This document shows, in pieces, positions 37,480 to 49,418 of a stretch of 64,000 nucleotides of DNA. Position numbers and translations under genes: made by a program. Every line of letters begins with the position of its first letter. Position 1 is the stretch's first letter. The notes beneath the pieces are model-generated. The model ran no database searches and was not told the DNA's origin. It was given only the letters and a program-made list of their open reading frames with translations. The stretch lies in assembly GCF_037975245.1 (NCBI RefSeq), contig NC_092582.1, forward strand, positions 23,946,577 to 24,010,576. Reading direction: 5' to 3'. Origin of the DNA: Apostichopus japonicus. Taxonomy: Eukaryota > Echinodermata > Holothuroidea > Aspidochirotida > Stichopodidae.

Positions 37480-38580
37480 ATGTTGTCAATCATGTTGCAC
37501 CGTTCTTGTTTATGTTCATTTAATTTCGGGGCAAATGCTCATCATAGCACAAACAGTTGTCGTAAAAACAGTCCATTTAGCCGACCATGTAGCTTACTGT
37601 AGCTGCTCTTGCATATTTGTCGTTGTTAGCAGGTATAAACATATCTGGTTATGTTACATTTTTTTCGTTTTCTCTGGTGTTAGGAGAAGTTGGTCTTCCA
37701 TTAAATAACGCTGCCTATCACGTCATTTATGTTGTAAATTGACCAAACCGTGAAATATTCGAAGAATTATTGGATACCCTGCAACTAACTAAAATATCTA
37801 GATATGTTGTCACAATCACGTGACTGCTCTTAATTAGTGAATTATTTGTCGTTTATCCAGCAGATTGTAGCAAAAACAGCACAAATTACAGAAGTTGTAA
37901 AAGTCCACTTTTGCAACTCTTTCTTCTAAGTTCAATCTTACTCAATTATTAACTCAAATTTATCAAGGTAAATGTTTCTGCGACGGTTCAACGTACACTA
38001 ATGTGAATAGGACATTAAATACCTGTAGTATCTAGGTCAGAAATGAGGATGAACTGGTAGTGTAACGGATGGTGATCGATGCGAAGCAGCGCGATTTAAC
38101 ATTGTTGTTTTTGTATGGTTTTAAAATCATACCAGGAACTGGTTTACATTGCCAATTATTTGTGTGTGGAGTGCAGAGATAAACGAAATTGCTGGTGAAC
38201 ATTAGACTCACCGTTTTCCAAAGTGCTTATGCTGGACATTTTGGCGATTGATATTAATGAAGGAAGAGGTGAATACGTTTATTGATAAAATGAAATACAA
38301 TTGAAGACTATTTTGTACATTGTGAAAATATTATATTCGTGATTTGGAATAAAATGTAGAAGAAGATCTTGCAACTATATATTTTTTTTAGTGGCACCAG
38401 ATTCGCTCTGTGGAGTAAATCATTTCCGATGATTCGGTGGAGCTGTGATTAAATCCCTTTCCACGCACATTTACACAACAAGAATACCGGTCAGTATGTG
38501 GGGGTAATTATACTTCAGCTTCGTTCTGTTGTCTAGATACCATGGCAACCAAAGAACTAGTTTTGTGACGCTGTATACGA
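37480..38580. repeat. Duplicated intron blocks 1 and 2, copy B
   Basis: 37480-37735 matches 32190-32445, and 37780-38580 matches 35215-36075. Here the two blocks are nearly adjacent, whereas in copy A they are separated by about 2.8 kb of repeat-rich DNA. That makes copy B the better guide to the original arrangement. Non-coding. Confidence 0.55.
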
Positions 38581-40719
38581 ACACAATGTTGAAAAAGATC
38601 ATGCGCATGAATCTGTTTTTTTTTTTATTCTTTAAGACACTACGTCACGGATATATATATATGCTCAGCCCGTGCCGTATATTGCTTCTGCTTTTTGTTA
38701 AAAGCATCTTAGATGTACAGTATACCCTTCTTTGGAGAAGCTGGATGATCCGTTTACAGCAATGGTTGGATGACAAGACTAAAGTAACTTAACGAATGTA
38801 GCATTAACACATAGCTGGTTTCGTTTACAGTATCAACTTAATCGACATCAAATATACTCAAAAGCTTTCATAGGTTTCATGAATTATTATAAATCGGATA
38901 AATGCTTCAACTAATTAAAAAAAAAATGCTTCAACTCATGAGAAAAATGGTTGCTTTGTAACCAGCATCGGAACTTAAATCAGACCTATTACATATTTCA
39001 TAACTAGCTTCACCTTCTCATACATGTAACAATTTGGGCTGAAGTTGTTTCTAATCTCATCGCCTGCTGAGGCTAATTACAAGCGGTCAAATTCATAGCT
39101 CCTATTATAATATTGCTATACCGTTGTATAAATGACATGTACACTTAGAGCTTCCGTAAGAAATATCTAACCAGAATCTATTACAAAAGCCGAATATATC
39201 GTTCATTTCATTTCCGTTAGCACCAGTATAAATATAAAATATCTAAACAAGGGAACCAAAGACTAAGAAATACAAAAATATGTACATTAATATAAGCGTA
39301 AAGATAAGAAAGTAAAAGGTTAATAAATACTTGAAAACTTGTGTTTCTAAAAAAAGTGATTCTGTTTGAATAAACTTAACAGAAAAGCAAAGCAAATAAT
39401 TCTGAATGGCTTTATTTCATTCTTTGGCAAGATATTAGGATTGTATAAATTTCTATTGGCTTTAACTAAAATACCCTTAAGTGCTGGATGCAGTGCGTGT
39501 TCCATATGAATAGTTCATGTATACTCAATACAATAGGAATTGAAAATAAAATAGAAATGTAACAGATTATAATTTTGAGAATATTTTAATCTGATTTTAT
39601 CTTTTTGATACACCGTTATTGATGATCGAATTATCCCTCGAGATCAACATGGTATAATTAATGCTATCACTGACATATCACCTTTGACGATGTCATAAGA
39701 GGGATTTGTCTGAAATACAGACTAAGCTGATTTACAGATACGACTGTCTAGTATAACAGAAATGCACGCAGTCATATACATAGTATATTGCTATAGGTAT
39801 TCGCTATGTACTAAGAAATGTTAGGTTACATGGATGAAAGTGCTACAGTATGCATAGCTATAGAGACTTCAAACTAGTCTTGGTGATTTTCTAACTTTAA
39901 GGTATTGACATAAAGATTCCGTTGAATTTTTTTTAATGCATTTGTTTTAAACTGACATATCAGTGAGCTATGGGACATTAGTATATAATACAGGTCACGG
40001 TATGGTAAAGTGTAATCTAAGATAAATGATCTTTTCTTTACCGACACTCTTGAAATGGGCGCATTGTTACATGGTGTCAAGTGTCTACTTCCTGTCAGGC
40101 TCACAGTATACGTTAGAAATCTCTGTGACGATATTACGAAGTTTTCATCACCATTTTATCATCCTGAGCTTTCTATTTCATTCAAATTTCTGTTGGGGCT
40201 AGAAAAGTACTTTACATATTTTACCATTAACTGTCCCTACTCCTCTCTTTCAACGCCCTTTCATCTGATATGGAACCATATTCATGTGTTCCTAAAGCAG
40301 CCATATCCGTTGTTGTGTTATATTAATAATTTAACATGAAACGAAACCTTATATAACCATAAATGTTTAGGTAGATGTGTGCGCATTAATGAAGTGGTAA
40401 TGTAATAACACGTCACACTGTAGGACATTATTCTAATACAGTAAACTTGAACCCAATTAAAGACAATCGGTCATAAAAATCCATGTATTGCCTAATTATC
40501 GTAATAGCATACTTTCTCTGGTTTGATTTGCTATTTATAAATGGACATATAAAAGATGAAAAACAACTTCCTTAGATATTCTAATGGAGGGGGGGGGGGG
40601 GGGAGTGACTAGGTTTCCATACTGAAGTAATGATAATTGTATTTAAAAAAAAAATCATTTTTCAACGACAAGGAGCTATTTGTCCAGGATGTTTGTATCG
40701 TACAACACAACGTATACGT
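38581..40719 (+). other. Intron 4 spacer
   Basis: AT-rich intronic DNA, a G run at 40588-40603, no exon recognised. The 94-residue frame at 40055 has no recognisable domain. Confidence 0.4.
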
Positions 40720-40736
40720 CAGAAACCCTTGTGACT

Positions 40737-42433
40737 AGGTATGGTACAAATAACATAAGATATGGTACAAATAACATGAGGTATGGTACAAATAACACGA
40801 GGTATGGTACAAATAACATGAGGTATGTTCCAAACAAAATGAGGTATGTTACAACCAACATGAGGTATGTTACAAATAACGAGGTATGTTACAAATAAAA
40901 TGAGATATGTTACAAATAACATGAGGTATGTTACAAATAACACGAGGTATGGTACAAATAACATGGGGTACGTTACAAATAACATGAGGTATGTTACAAA
41001 TAAACCGAGATATAATACAAATAACATGAGGTATGGTACAGATAACATGAGGTATGTTACAAAGAACATGACGTATGGTACAAATAACATGAGGTATGTT
41101 ACAAATAACATGAGGTATGTAACAAATAAAATGAGATATGTTACAAATAACATGAGGTATGTTACAAATAACATGAGGTATGGTACAAATAACATGGGGT
41201 ACGTTACAAATAACATGAGGTATGTTACAAATAAACCGAGATATGATACAAATAACATGAGGTATGGTACAGATAACATGAGGTATGTTACAAAGAACAT
41301 GAGGTATGTTACAAAGAACATGAGGTATGGTACAAATAACATGAGGTATGGTACAAATAACATGAGGTATGGTACAAATAACATGAGGTATGGTACAAAT
41401 TACATGAGGTATGGTACAAATAGCATGAGGTGTGTTACAAATAACATGAGGTATGGTACAAATAACATGAGGTATGGTACAAATAACATGAGGTATGGTA
41501 CCAATAACATGAGGTATGGTACAAAAAACATGAGGTATGTTCCAAACAAAATGAGGTATGTTATAACCAACATGAGGTATGTTACAAATAACGAGGTATG
41601 TTACAAATAAAATGAGATATGGTACAAATAACATGAGGTTTGGTGCAAATAACATGAGGTATGGTACAAATAACATGAGGTATGGTGCAAATAGCATGAG
41701 GTATGGTGCACATAACATGAGGTATTATACAAATAACATGAGGTATGGTACAAATAACATGAGTTATGGTACACATAACATGAGGTATGGTAGAAATAAC
41801 ATGAGGTATGGTACAAATAATATGAGGTATGGTACAAATAACATGAGGTATGATACAAATAACATGAGGTATGTACTAATAACATGAGGTATGATACAAA
41901 TAACATGAGGTATAGAAGAAATAATTTGAGGTATGGTACAAATAACATGAGGTATGGTAGAAATAACATGAGGTATAGAAGAAATAACATGAGGTATGGT
42001 ACAAATAAAATGAGATATGGTACAAATAACATGAGGTATGGTACAAATAACATGAGGTATGGTACCAATAACATGAGGTATGGTACAAATAACATGAGGT
42101 ATGGTACAAATAACATGAGGTATGGTACAAATAACATGAGGTATGATACAAATTACATGAGGTATGTTACAAATAGCATGAGGTATGGTACAAATAACAT
42201 GAGGTATGGTACAAATAACATGAGGTATGTACTAATAACATGAGGTATGGTAGAAATACCATGAGGTATAGAAGAAATAATTTGAGGTATGGTACAAATA
42301 ACATGAGGTATGGTAGAAATAACATGAGGTATAGAAGAAATAACATGAGGTTATGGTTATGGTACAAATAACATGAGGTATGGTACAAATAACATGAGGT
42401 ATGGTACAAATAACATGAGGTATGGTACAAATA
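40737..42433 (+). repeat. 21-bp minisatellite array, about 80 copies
   Basis: The unit is close to ATGAGGTATGGTACAAATAAC, with common variants GGTATGTTACAAATAAC, GGTATAGAAGAAATAAC and GGTATGTACTAATAAC. Because 21 is a multiple of three, all six frames tend to stay open. The long Met/Arg/Tyr/Gly/Thr/Asn frames and the Leu/Phe/Val/Pro/Tyr frames on the other strand are by-products, not genes. Variants recur in blocks (40867-41040 resembles 41111-41290), so expansion occurred by multi-unit duplication. Confidence 0.95.
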
Positions 42434-43570
42434 AATGAAACTAAATGAAGTCTCCCTTCCACGCTCGTACTCCAGCACTTTCGTCAGCTATTTCCTCATT
42501 ATTATTGTCCTTCTTTCTCCGCATGTAGACCCCTGTATGCTCTCCTTATAGAAGTAATTGCCTTTGTGAATCAATAAAAATTCTCAATATTAAAGTAGAG
42601 AATATTCAGACAGATAAATCCTTATTAAACAAAGTTAGTCTATCGTGCTTGCAATGTCTCTCTTTCACACCGTCTCAGTCAAAAATGTTTTATTGTTTTA
42701 ATATGTTATTATTTTTATTAACACCCGGCAAATTAATAATTATATTAAAGCGCTGACAATAACATAATGTAACATCCTGGCCTTGTATCCCCACATTGTT
42801 CCTATTGTTTTTAGTACTCTTTCCACCAGAACAATTCAATATGTCTGTATCTTAAAGTATAAGAAACCCTCTGATGTAAATGAGGCAAATTGTTCCTGAT
42901 TCCGAGCCGAGCACGAGACTACTTGGTCCAAATTTGGTACTCTCGAGTTCGAACAGAGTTCTATAGAGTACTTGAGCAACAACAAAGTCCAGCTAATACA
43001 TAGATACAAAGCAATAACGAGCTCACACGGTTTCTGCCTATACTAGTCTAATAGACGCACCGGGCGTATCGATTAAATACACAGACTATAGTCATTCATA
43101 AATTTACGGGCCGTCGTTTGCTGGTCTAAATTTTCCTAGCTTAAATTGGACAGAGAGAGTTTGCAAAACTGATTATTTGCACATGTACAAACTTTCAGTA
43201 AACATACACACACAGGGTAAACTTAGAAAGAAAAACATCTGTGCAGGGTTTATTACATTTCATTATTTTTTCAATGTATACAGATATCCGCCAGTCTATT
43301 TAATTCTCCCTTGTGTCTCTTATTTTATGAGTTCATCGTACAACTGCAAACTTTCATGGATATCTCTACACGATCAACAATACCACAGAAACAGAATATC
43401 TAAGACGAAGGTGGAGAGGCTACTCAATAATTTGCTTTATTTTGTCCATTACATCGATCCAACAACGATATTCTGAGTTCTATCTTTGAATACTGCCCTC
43501 TTTTCCCCTTCTCGTCATCTTCTCGTTCCATGTTATCCTTCTGATCATCTCAGTGAGAAGTTCATCATTA
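42434..43570 (+). other. Intron 4 near exon 5
   Basis: No exon recognised. The frame at 43177-43476 gives a peptide without a known domain. Confidence 0.4.
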
Positions 43571-43650
43571 TGACGTCACTCAGTGTTTGATGACGTCACT
43601 CCGTGTTTGATGATGTCACTCAGTGTTTCATGACGTCACCCAGTGTTCAT
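43571..43650 (+). promoter_or_regulatory. CRE-palindrome tandem cluster
   Basis: Four tandem copies of a 20-bp unit (TGACGTCACTCAGTGTTTGA) start at 43571, 43591, 43611 and 43631. Three contain the full TGACGTCA palindrome bound by CREB/ATF-type bZIP factors; the third copy has TGATGTCA. Spacing of 20 bp puts the sites on nearly the same helical face. The cluster is 270 bp upstream of exon 5. A regulatory role is inferred from the motif only. Confidence 0.5.
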
Positions 43651-43920
43651 GACGGGTTTAAAACTATGTCTTCCCTATATAGCTGATGTTTATACTCATG
43701 TTATTAAGCCCGTGCATCTTACAGTGATGAGTCTGTCTCCTATATTGACTTTAGTGTGTTCAATACAGACGTGTGTTTACCTGCCAGGAATAGTTTACTG
43801 TTATATTTGTGAAGATATATCATTCTAACTAAGTCTTATACATTTTTTGCTTCGCCATATTAAATTTTCCTGAAATTCATTTCCAAAATCTCATTAATAT
43901 AATATTTTTCTTCCTTTCAG

Positions 43921-43956
43921 GCCTGTGACTGCAAGGGAAATCTACCAGGAGAAGAG
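43921..43956 (+). CDS. Exon 5 (micro-exon) of the LRR-type gene
   Basis: A 36-nt phase-0 exon encoding ACDCKGNLPGEE sits between a textbook acceptor (TTTTTCTTCCTTTCAG) and donor (GTAAGA). It starts the acidic tail that the next exons continue. Two cysteines are the only ones in this part. An exon this short is usually missed by gene finders. The call rests on signal quality and on phase agreement with both neighbours. Confidence 0.6.
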
Positions 43957-46757
43957 GTAAGAGACACATATATTGATATATTCAACGGTAATTTTAATAA
44001 CAGACAAAGAGGTATTAATTAATGTTGAACACAGATATAAGACAAAAGAGTATTGGGACCTTACGCACACTCTGTCAAAGAAATGCTCAACAAAGAAACG
44101 AATAGACCTTTAAATACTACAATGTTATTCCGATGTCATGATGTGTTAAAAGTCTCACACAAACTTGGTATTTACCTTCTAAAAGTTTCAGCTTTCCAGG
44201 CAAGGTTGACTGTAAAAGGAAAGGAAAGGTGTAACCATTTTCTCTATACACAAAAAAAGCTAATTCCAGAAGTCTGTACTCAAATCTCCTATAAATCTCT
44301 ACTCTTTGATAATATAAAATCATTGGAATCATTCTCTGGGATCGGGGAGGGGTTGGGGATGGTTAAGGAGGAGCTAAGCTTCTCACAGAAATTTGGTAAA
44401 CGATGCAATAAAGTTTGCCTGTTAGCATCATCACATGCCCGTCAAACAGAAACAAATTAAATATTGAAATTGAAGAGATAAACTGATCGGCTCTGTTGGT
44501 ATGCAAGCTGATTTACTGGGTTGTGAGGGTATACGCTGGGTTATAGCACCATTATTATTCATTGTGATTTGAGAGCGTCCATTGTGGCATAAAATGACCA
44601 GCTCGGAGTAGAAACCCTTCCCTGTGTTATACCAAATATAAGGAAACTAGAAACAATATAAAAAGTAAATGTTTTAATATCTGAGTGATCATGTGCATCG
44701 GGTAAGTTACAATGAGGGTCCCTTTAGACAAAATTGATAGCAACGGCGTACAGTAGGTATTTAATGAAGATGAACCTACGTGTATGTGAGGTGACTTCTC
44801 AACATTTCCAACAAAAAGTCAAAATTAAGAATAAACACAGTAAGTGGGCAATATGCTTAAATCAAATTTGATGTGTCAGTCCAGAGCCGCGAAAAATACA
44901 AGTAATTTAGAGAAGCTTGATTGTTGTCTCAAATTTGATTGATTTCCAGCACAACCTGATATTGTTAGTATTACATGTTATGTCATCGCCAAATGTTTTA
45001 AATATTTTACCAAACCAATATTATACTAGTCAAATTGAGATATAAGGCATCATTCTACATTATTTTCCAATTCATGAAATTAAATTTTCAAGTATCTAAT
45101 GTGAACATTAATCTTATAAGTATATCGCCTAAACACATTCAAAAGCAGATGGCGCATGTAACACCAAATCAGAAGGTTATTTTCCTTTCTTTTTATTTAA
45201 ATTTGTTTCATTATATGTAATGACACCTGACTAGTCCAGCTAACAAACAATGTTCTTATGCATGTTTTTAGCATCGAATTTTGTCTTATATTTCCCAGAA
45301 TTAACACAAGAGCTGTTTTCACGGCATGTTATACATAAATTACCGAGGCCCTTTAAATGTTTAGTTAGCTTACACTTACATCTAGGATTGTCTTGGCGTA
45401 CTGCTAATAACGAATACTAAGTTTGTATAGTCACCGTGCAGAAGACGGATGAGTTGACGTGATGAAGTATTTCTGTTGAAGGCAGAAAAATAGCAGCTTG
45501 TAGTTCAATTGTTTGAAGGCCGATGGAGGGCGGATTCGTCCGACTGAATGATCTACAGTATGTTATCTAAAGTTGGATGAAGATGTATATTACCTTTCCC
45601 GCCCCCCCCCCCCCCATGGACGTCAAACCGTCAAAAATGTTAAGCTATTTTCATATACAGCGGCGGTTTCACCCTTCAACGTCCGTAGTGCCTTCGTTAT
45701 TAATTAAGAATCGCTATACTGATACTGTACACAGAAACTAACAATATAGTAAGAAATAAAAGTAGATAATTCCTGTTTCATGGAACATACCTTCATTTCT
45801 TTCAGAAAAGAGGAATCATGATATAAATACACACATCTTTAATCGTTTATTTTTTATTAATTATGTGACTCCCGTGCATGGAGACCGTATGATTCATGTC
45901 CATTCTTATGTCAAAACTATAAAGTGGACAATGAGCAATTAACTACATATTTGTCAAATACGTTGCAACACGTGACACCAACCCTGCTTCAAGTTCTTAT
46001 TTTCTACAATGTGCGACAGTTTCAACTATCTTGGCATCTCGTTGTTAGCAAACCTACGTCAAACTTCTCATTATTCAATCACTTTACCCTATTTCTCGCT
46101 ACACGCATGTTTATAGAAATCTGGAATCTCTGTCCTTCTCCTATGCATAAATACAACCTACACATGTTTAGTTTGGGGTATAGGCACTGACACTAGCCGT
46201 CTAGCTGACTTCACTTTTCTGGTCACTTAGTTGATTGTCAACCGGAAGTTACCGGTGATGTGATAATCTTATTTTAAATTTATTTCCAGCAACTACATAA
46301 GTGACTACCATGACTTGCAAAATTATAACAAAATTAACAATAAAGAGGCACTGTTTAGGAAAACATTCCCATCAATTTGAGATTACTTTACCGTGCGTTA
46401 GATATGCTTGACGTCATTGAAGAAGTTAGCGCATGTCTGCAATTTTACTCATTTGGTTCTTTGTATTTGCAGGAAACGGAAACTCGCAATACATGAATTT
46501 GTTCCTATCGTGCAATTGTTTTTTACTGTAAAATGTTGGTAGTGCGTTATAAATGATTGTTAACGGTCTTCCAAATAAATATTTTATTTTCAAAAGTTTC
46601 TCTGTTTTAAGTATTTCGATGTACGTGGAGTTCTGGCTTAGGGTGAATAAAAAACCGGAAAACGCAACCCAATTTTTTTTTTAAACTCTTGGGTTTAAGC
46701 CTTAAAAATATTTGAATCTTGTTAAAATATCATTGTCACAACTCGTGCTTCTCTTAA
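43957..46757 (+). other. Intron 5
   Basis: AT-rich; C run at 45601-45615. The 135-codon frame at 44053-44460 has no ATG at its start and no recognisable domain, so I do not call it a gene. Confidence 0.4.
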
Positions 46758-46953
46758 TTAATAAATTTTAAATTTCAAAAGATTCCGTGTTTTATTGCGT
46801 TTTCAATCTGACCAGAGGACAGCTGCGGGGTGAAAGGAAACTATTCAGAGATCTGAGAACATGAATAACAGGCAGATAGATATAGAGCATTTTAATAAGG
46901 ATGACCTTGGTTTTATTAAGTTATGTATGATTATTTGTTTCTGTTTCCTGCAG

Positions 46954-46998
46954 GGTTACATCGAACCTAGTTCATCGGAAGATGATACGGATGAAGAA
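46954..46998 (+). CDS. Exon 6a (micro-exon, first copy)
   Basis: A 45-nt phase-0 exon encoding GYIEPSSSEDDTDEE, with acceptor TGTTTCCTGCAG and donor GTAAGA. The SSSEDD cluster is a good casein-kinase-2-type site. It forms part of the acidic tail between exons 5 and 7. Identical in sequence to exon 6b. Confidence 0.65.
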
Positions 46999-47656
46999 GT
47001 AAGAATATCGAATACATCATTTTTAGTTTGTCTTATACTAGGTTATATTCCATAAGTTAAACAACAGCTAATGTTCGTGAGACAGCCTTACAGTTAGTCA
47101 TATACAACATGAATACGATAGGTCATCTATGGAGGGCAGTTGACATTAAAGCTCGTCAAATCTACAAAAACATGGAATTGTGTGAGAGTTCGTGTTAATT
47201 GCTGATAATTTACTATATAATGTTCCTTCTTATATGTTTATAACCACATGTCCACCTATACGTATGTTGAGTAATTGGAATGTTATTCTATCACGGATCG
47301 CTCAGGCTTGCCTCTTGAATTGCAAACAAGCTGATGCTTGTATATTGCTTATAATATCAAGCTAGCAACGACTTCAAAAGTGAGCTAATAATAACAATAA
47401 CAATTTTTATGATCTTATGACGGATTTTAAACTGTCTATCCGGAGTAACTGTTCATATACTTAATAAATTTTAAATTTCAAAAGATTCCGTGTTTTATTG
47501 CGTTTTCAATCTGACCAGAGGACAGCTGCGGGGTGAAAGGAAACTATTCAGAGATCTGAGAACATGAATAACAGGCAGATAGATATAGAGCATTTTAATA
47601 AGGATGACCTTGGTTTTATTAAGTTATGTATGATTATTTGTTTCTGTTTCCTGCAG

Positions 47657-47701
47657 GGTTACATCGAACCTAGTTCATCGGAAGATGATACGGATGAAGA
47701 A
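47657..47701 (+). CDS. Exon 6b (duplicated micro-exon)
   Basis: An exact copy of exon 6a inside the second 703-bp unit, with the same acceptor and donor. Because the exon is a multiple of three and phase 0, a transcript can use 6a, 6b or both. Using both would place the 15-residue acidic peptide twice in tandem. Confidence 0.6.
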
Positions 47702-48163
47702 GTAAGAATATCGAATACATCATTTTTAGTTTGTCTTATACTAGGTTATATTCCATAAGTTAAACAACAGCTAATGTTCGTGAGACAGCCTTACAGTTAG
47801 TCATATACAACATGAATACGATAGGTCATCTATGGAGGGCAGTTGACATTAAAGCTCGTCAAATCTACAAAAACATGGAATTGTGTGAGAGTTCGTGTTA
47901 ATTGCTGATAATTTACTATATAATGTTCCTTCTTATATGTTTATAACCACATGTCCACCTATACGTATGTTGAGTAATTGGAATGTTATTCTATCACGGA
48001 TCGCTCAGGCTTGCCTCTTGAATTGCAAACAAGCTGATGCTTGTATATTGCTTATAATATCAAGCTAGCAACGACTTCAAAAGTGAGCTAATAATAACAA
48101 TAACAATTTTTATGATCTAATGACGGATTTTAAACTGTCTATCCGGAGTAACTGTTCATATAC

Positions 48164-48858
48164 TTTGGCAATTTTTCTTAACAGTATTTGCCTGATTCTA
48201 CAATTTTGCAGTATGAATTGAGCATGCGCAATAAAACTACAATTATATGGAAGAGTATTTTAGTAGATGCGATTATGTGTGAGAATGAATTAAATGGTGA
48301 CTGTAGACAGAAGTATTGTCTTAATATGTTATAGTTCACTAACAAAAAGAAAATGATTGTTTATTTTACTTTATTGCTATTGATGTGTTCTATATATTCA
48401 CCTGTAAAGTAAACTAAGTCTCTGGAATGCTCTGGTAAGGTGATATGAATTATGAGGTCGACATCTCGGTTAGGCTATTGGTTTATACATATTGATAAAC
48501 CTCAACCAAAACAGGTTATTTTCACTTCATATAAACAATAGAGCACCCTTGGATGGCATCCGATACCATTTGTCTTTGACAATTGTATGTTTTCCCCATT
48601 GACAATGGTATGTTTTCCCCATTGACAATGGTATGTTTTCTCCATTGACAATGGTATGTTTTCCCCATTGACAATGGTATGTTTCCCTACTGACAATGGT
48701 ATGTTTTTCCCATTGCGTTTTGGAATGCATCTGAGGAACTCACCTAATGATCTGTACATCCATTCACTTACATTGGTGAGCCTCGACATGCGGGACTATT
48801 GAGGAGCTGTATATTAAACTTAAACTAAAAGTTTTTTTCTTCTACTTCTGTTACACAG
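48164..48858 (+). other. Intron 6
   Basis: AT-rich intron containing a 23-bp tandem repeat (48573-48715). It ends in the acceptor TCTTCTACTTCTGTTACACAG. Confidence 0.5.
48573..48715 (+). repeat. 23-bp tandem repeat, six copies
   Basis: The unit is GACAATGGTATGTTTTCCCC followed by ATT. At each unit junction the palindrome CCATTGACAATGG is formed, with inverted CAATGG words separated by one base (CAATGG resembles a SOX-type core). The minus-strand frame through the array is a by-product. Confidence 0.85.
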
Positions 48859-49023
48859 ACTTCTGATGATGATGAGGATGATGGTGGCGGTGATGATGGT
48901 GATGGTGGTGGCGGTGATGATGGTGAAGCTGATGGTGGTGAGGATGATTTGCAAGACGAACATACCGTTGACGTAACCACTAGTCATTACAACCAACCGA
49001 CAGAAAGCAGGCCTACACCAGAT
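48859..49023 (+). CDS. Exon 7, Asp/Gly-rich acidic tail
   Basis: A 165-nt phase-0 exon (55 residues) between a good acceptor (TTCTGTTACACAG) and donor GTGAGT. It begins TSDDDEDDGGG, continues as an irregular GAT/GGT-type repeat of Asp and Gly to about residue 30, then becomes ordinary sequence (LQDEHTVDVTTSHYNQPTES) ending PTPD. The trinucleotide-like core suggests slippage and length polymorphism. The intron that follows holds the DIRS element. Confidence 0.65.
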
Positions 49024-49049
49024 GTGAGTAATTAGATGTGTGGTATCAG

Positions 49050-49418
49050 AGAAACTATGAGAGTCCGCAATGGGTGGGGTATATCCCCTTGTAACATCAA
49101 AGTAGTCAAAATATGAGCAATAATTAGTCAGCATTTTAGTCTTAATATGTTGTAGTCCAAGAAACTATGAGAGTCCGCAAGGGGTGGGGGATATATGGGA
49201 GTATTTCCCCTCCCCTTGGAAAATGACATTAGTCAAAATATGAGCAATAATTAGTCAGCATTTTAGTCTTAATATGTTGTAGTCCAAGAAACTATGAGAG
49301 TCCGTAAAGGGTGGGGGAATTGAGGGGGTATTTACCCTCCCCTTGTAACATCAACGTATTCAAAATATGCGCTATAATAAGGCAGAAGTTTAGTCTTAGT
49401 ATGTTATAGTCCAATAAA
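49050..49418 (+). repeat. 111-126-bp tandem repeat, three copies
   Basis: The copies begin at GAAACTATGAGAGTCCG (49051, 49162 and 49288). Each continues with a G-rich then C-rich patch, CAAAATATGAGCAATAA-like sequence and TTTTAGTCTTAATATGTT. They lie just inside the intron after exon 7. Confidence 0.85.

Larger units (their letters stand above)
46758..48163 (+). repeat. Recent 703-bp tandem duplication
   Basis: 46758-47460 and 47461-48163 are two head-to-tail copies. Reading through them I find one difference, T at 47416 against A at 48119. The shared junction words are TTAATAAATTTT at the start and GTTCATATAC at the end. The duplication carries a complete 45-bp exon with its splice signals. 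The near-identity means a recent event, or an assembly artefact. Confidence 0.92.

Noticed and set aside
40719-42478. Several long open frames on both strands (up to about 280 codons)
   Set aside because: They are translations of the 21-bp tandem repeat. The unit length is a multiple of three, so frames stay open without selection.
44053-44460. 135-codon plus-strand frame
   Set aside because: No ATG start, no recognisable domain, no splice context tying it to neighbours. Treated as a chance frame in an intron.
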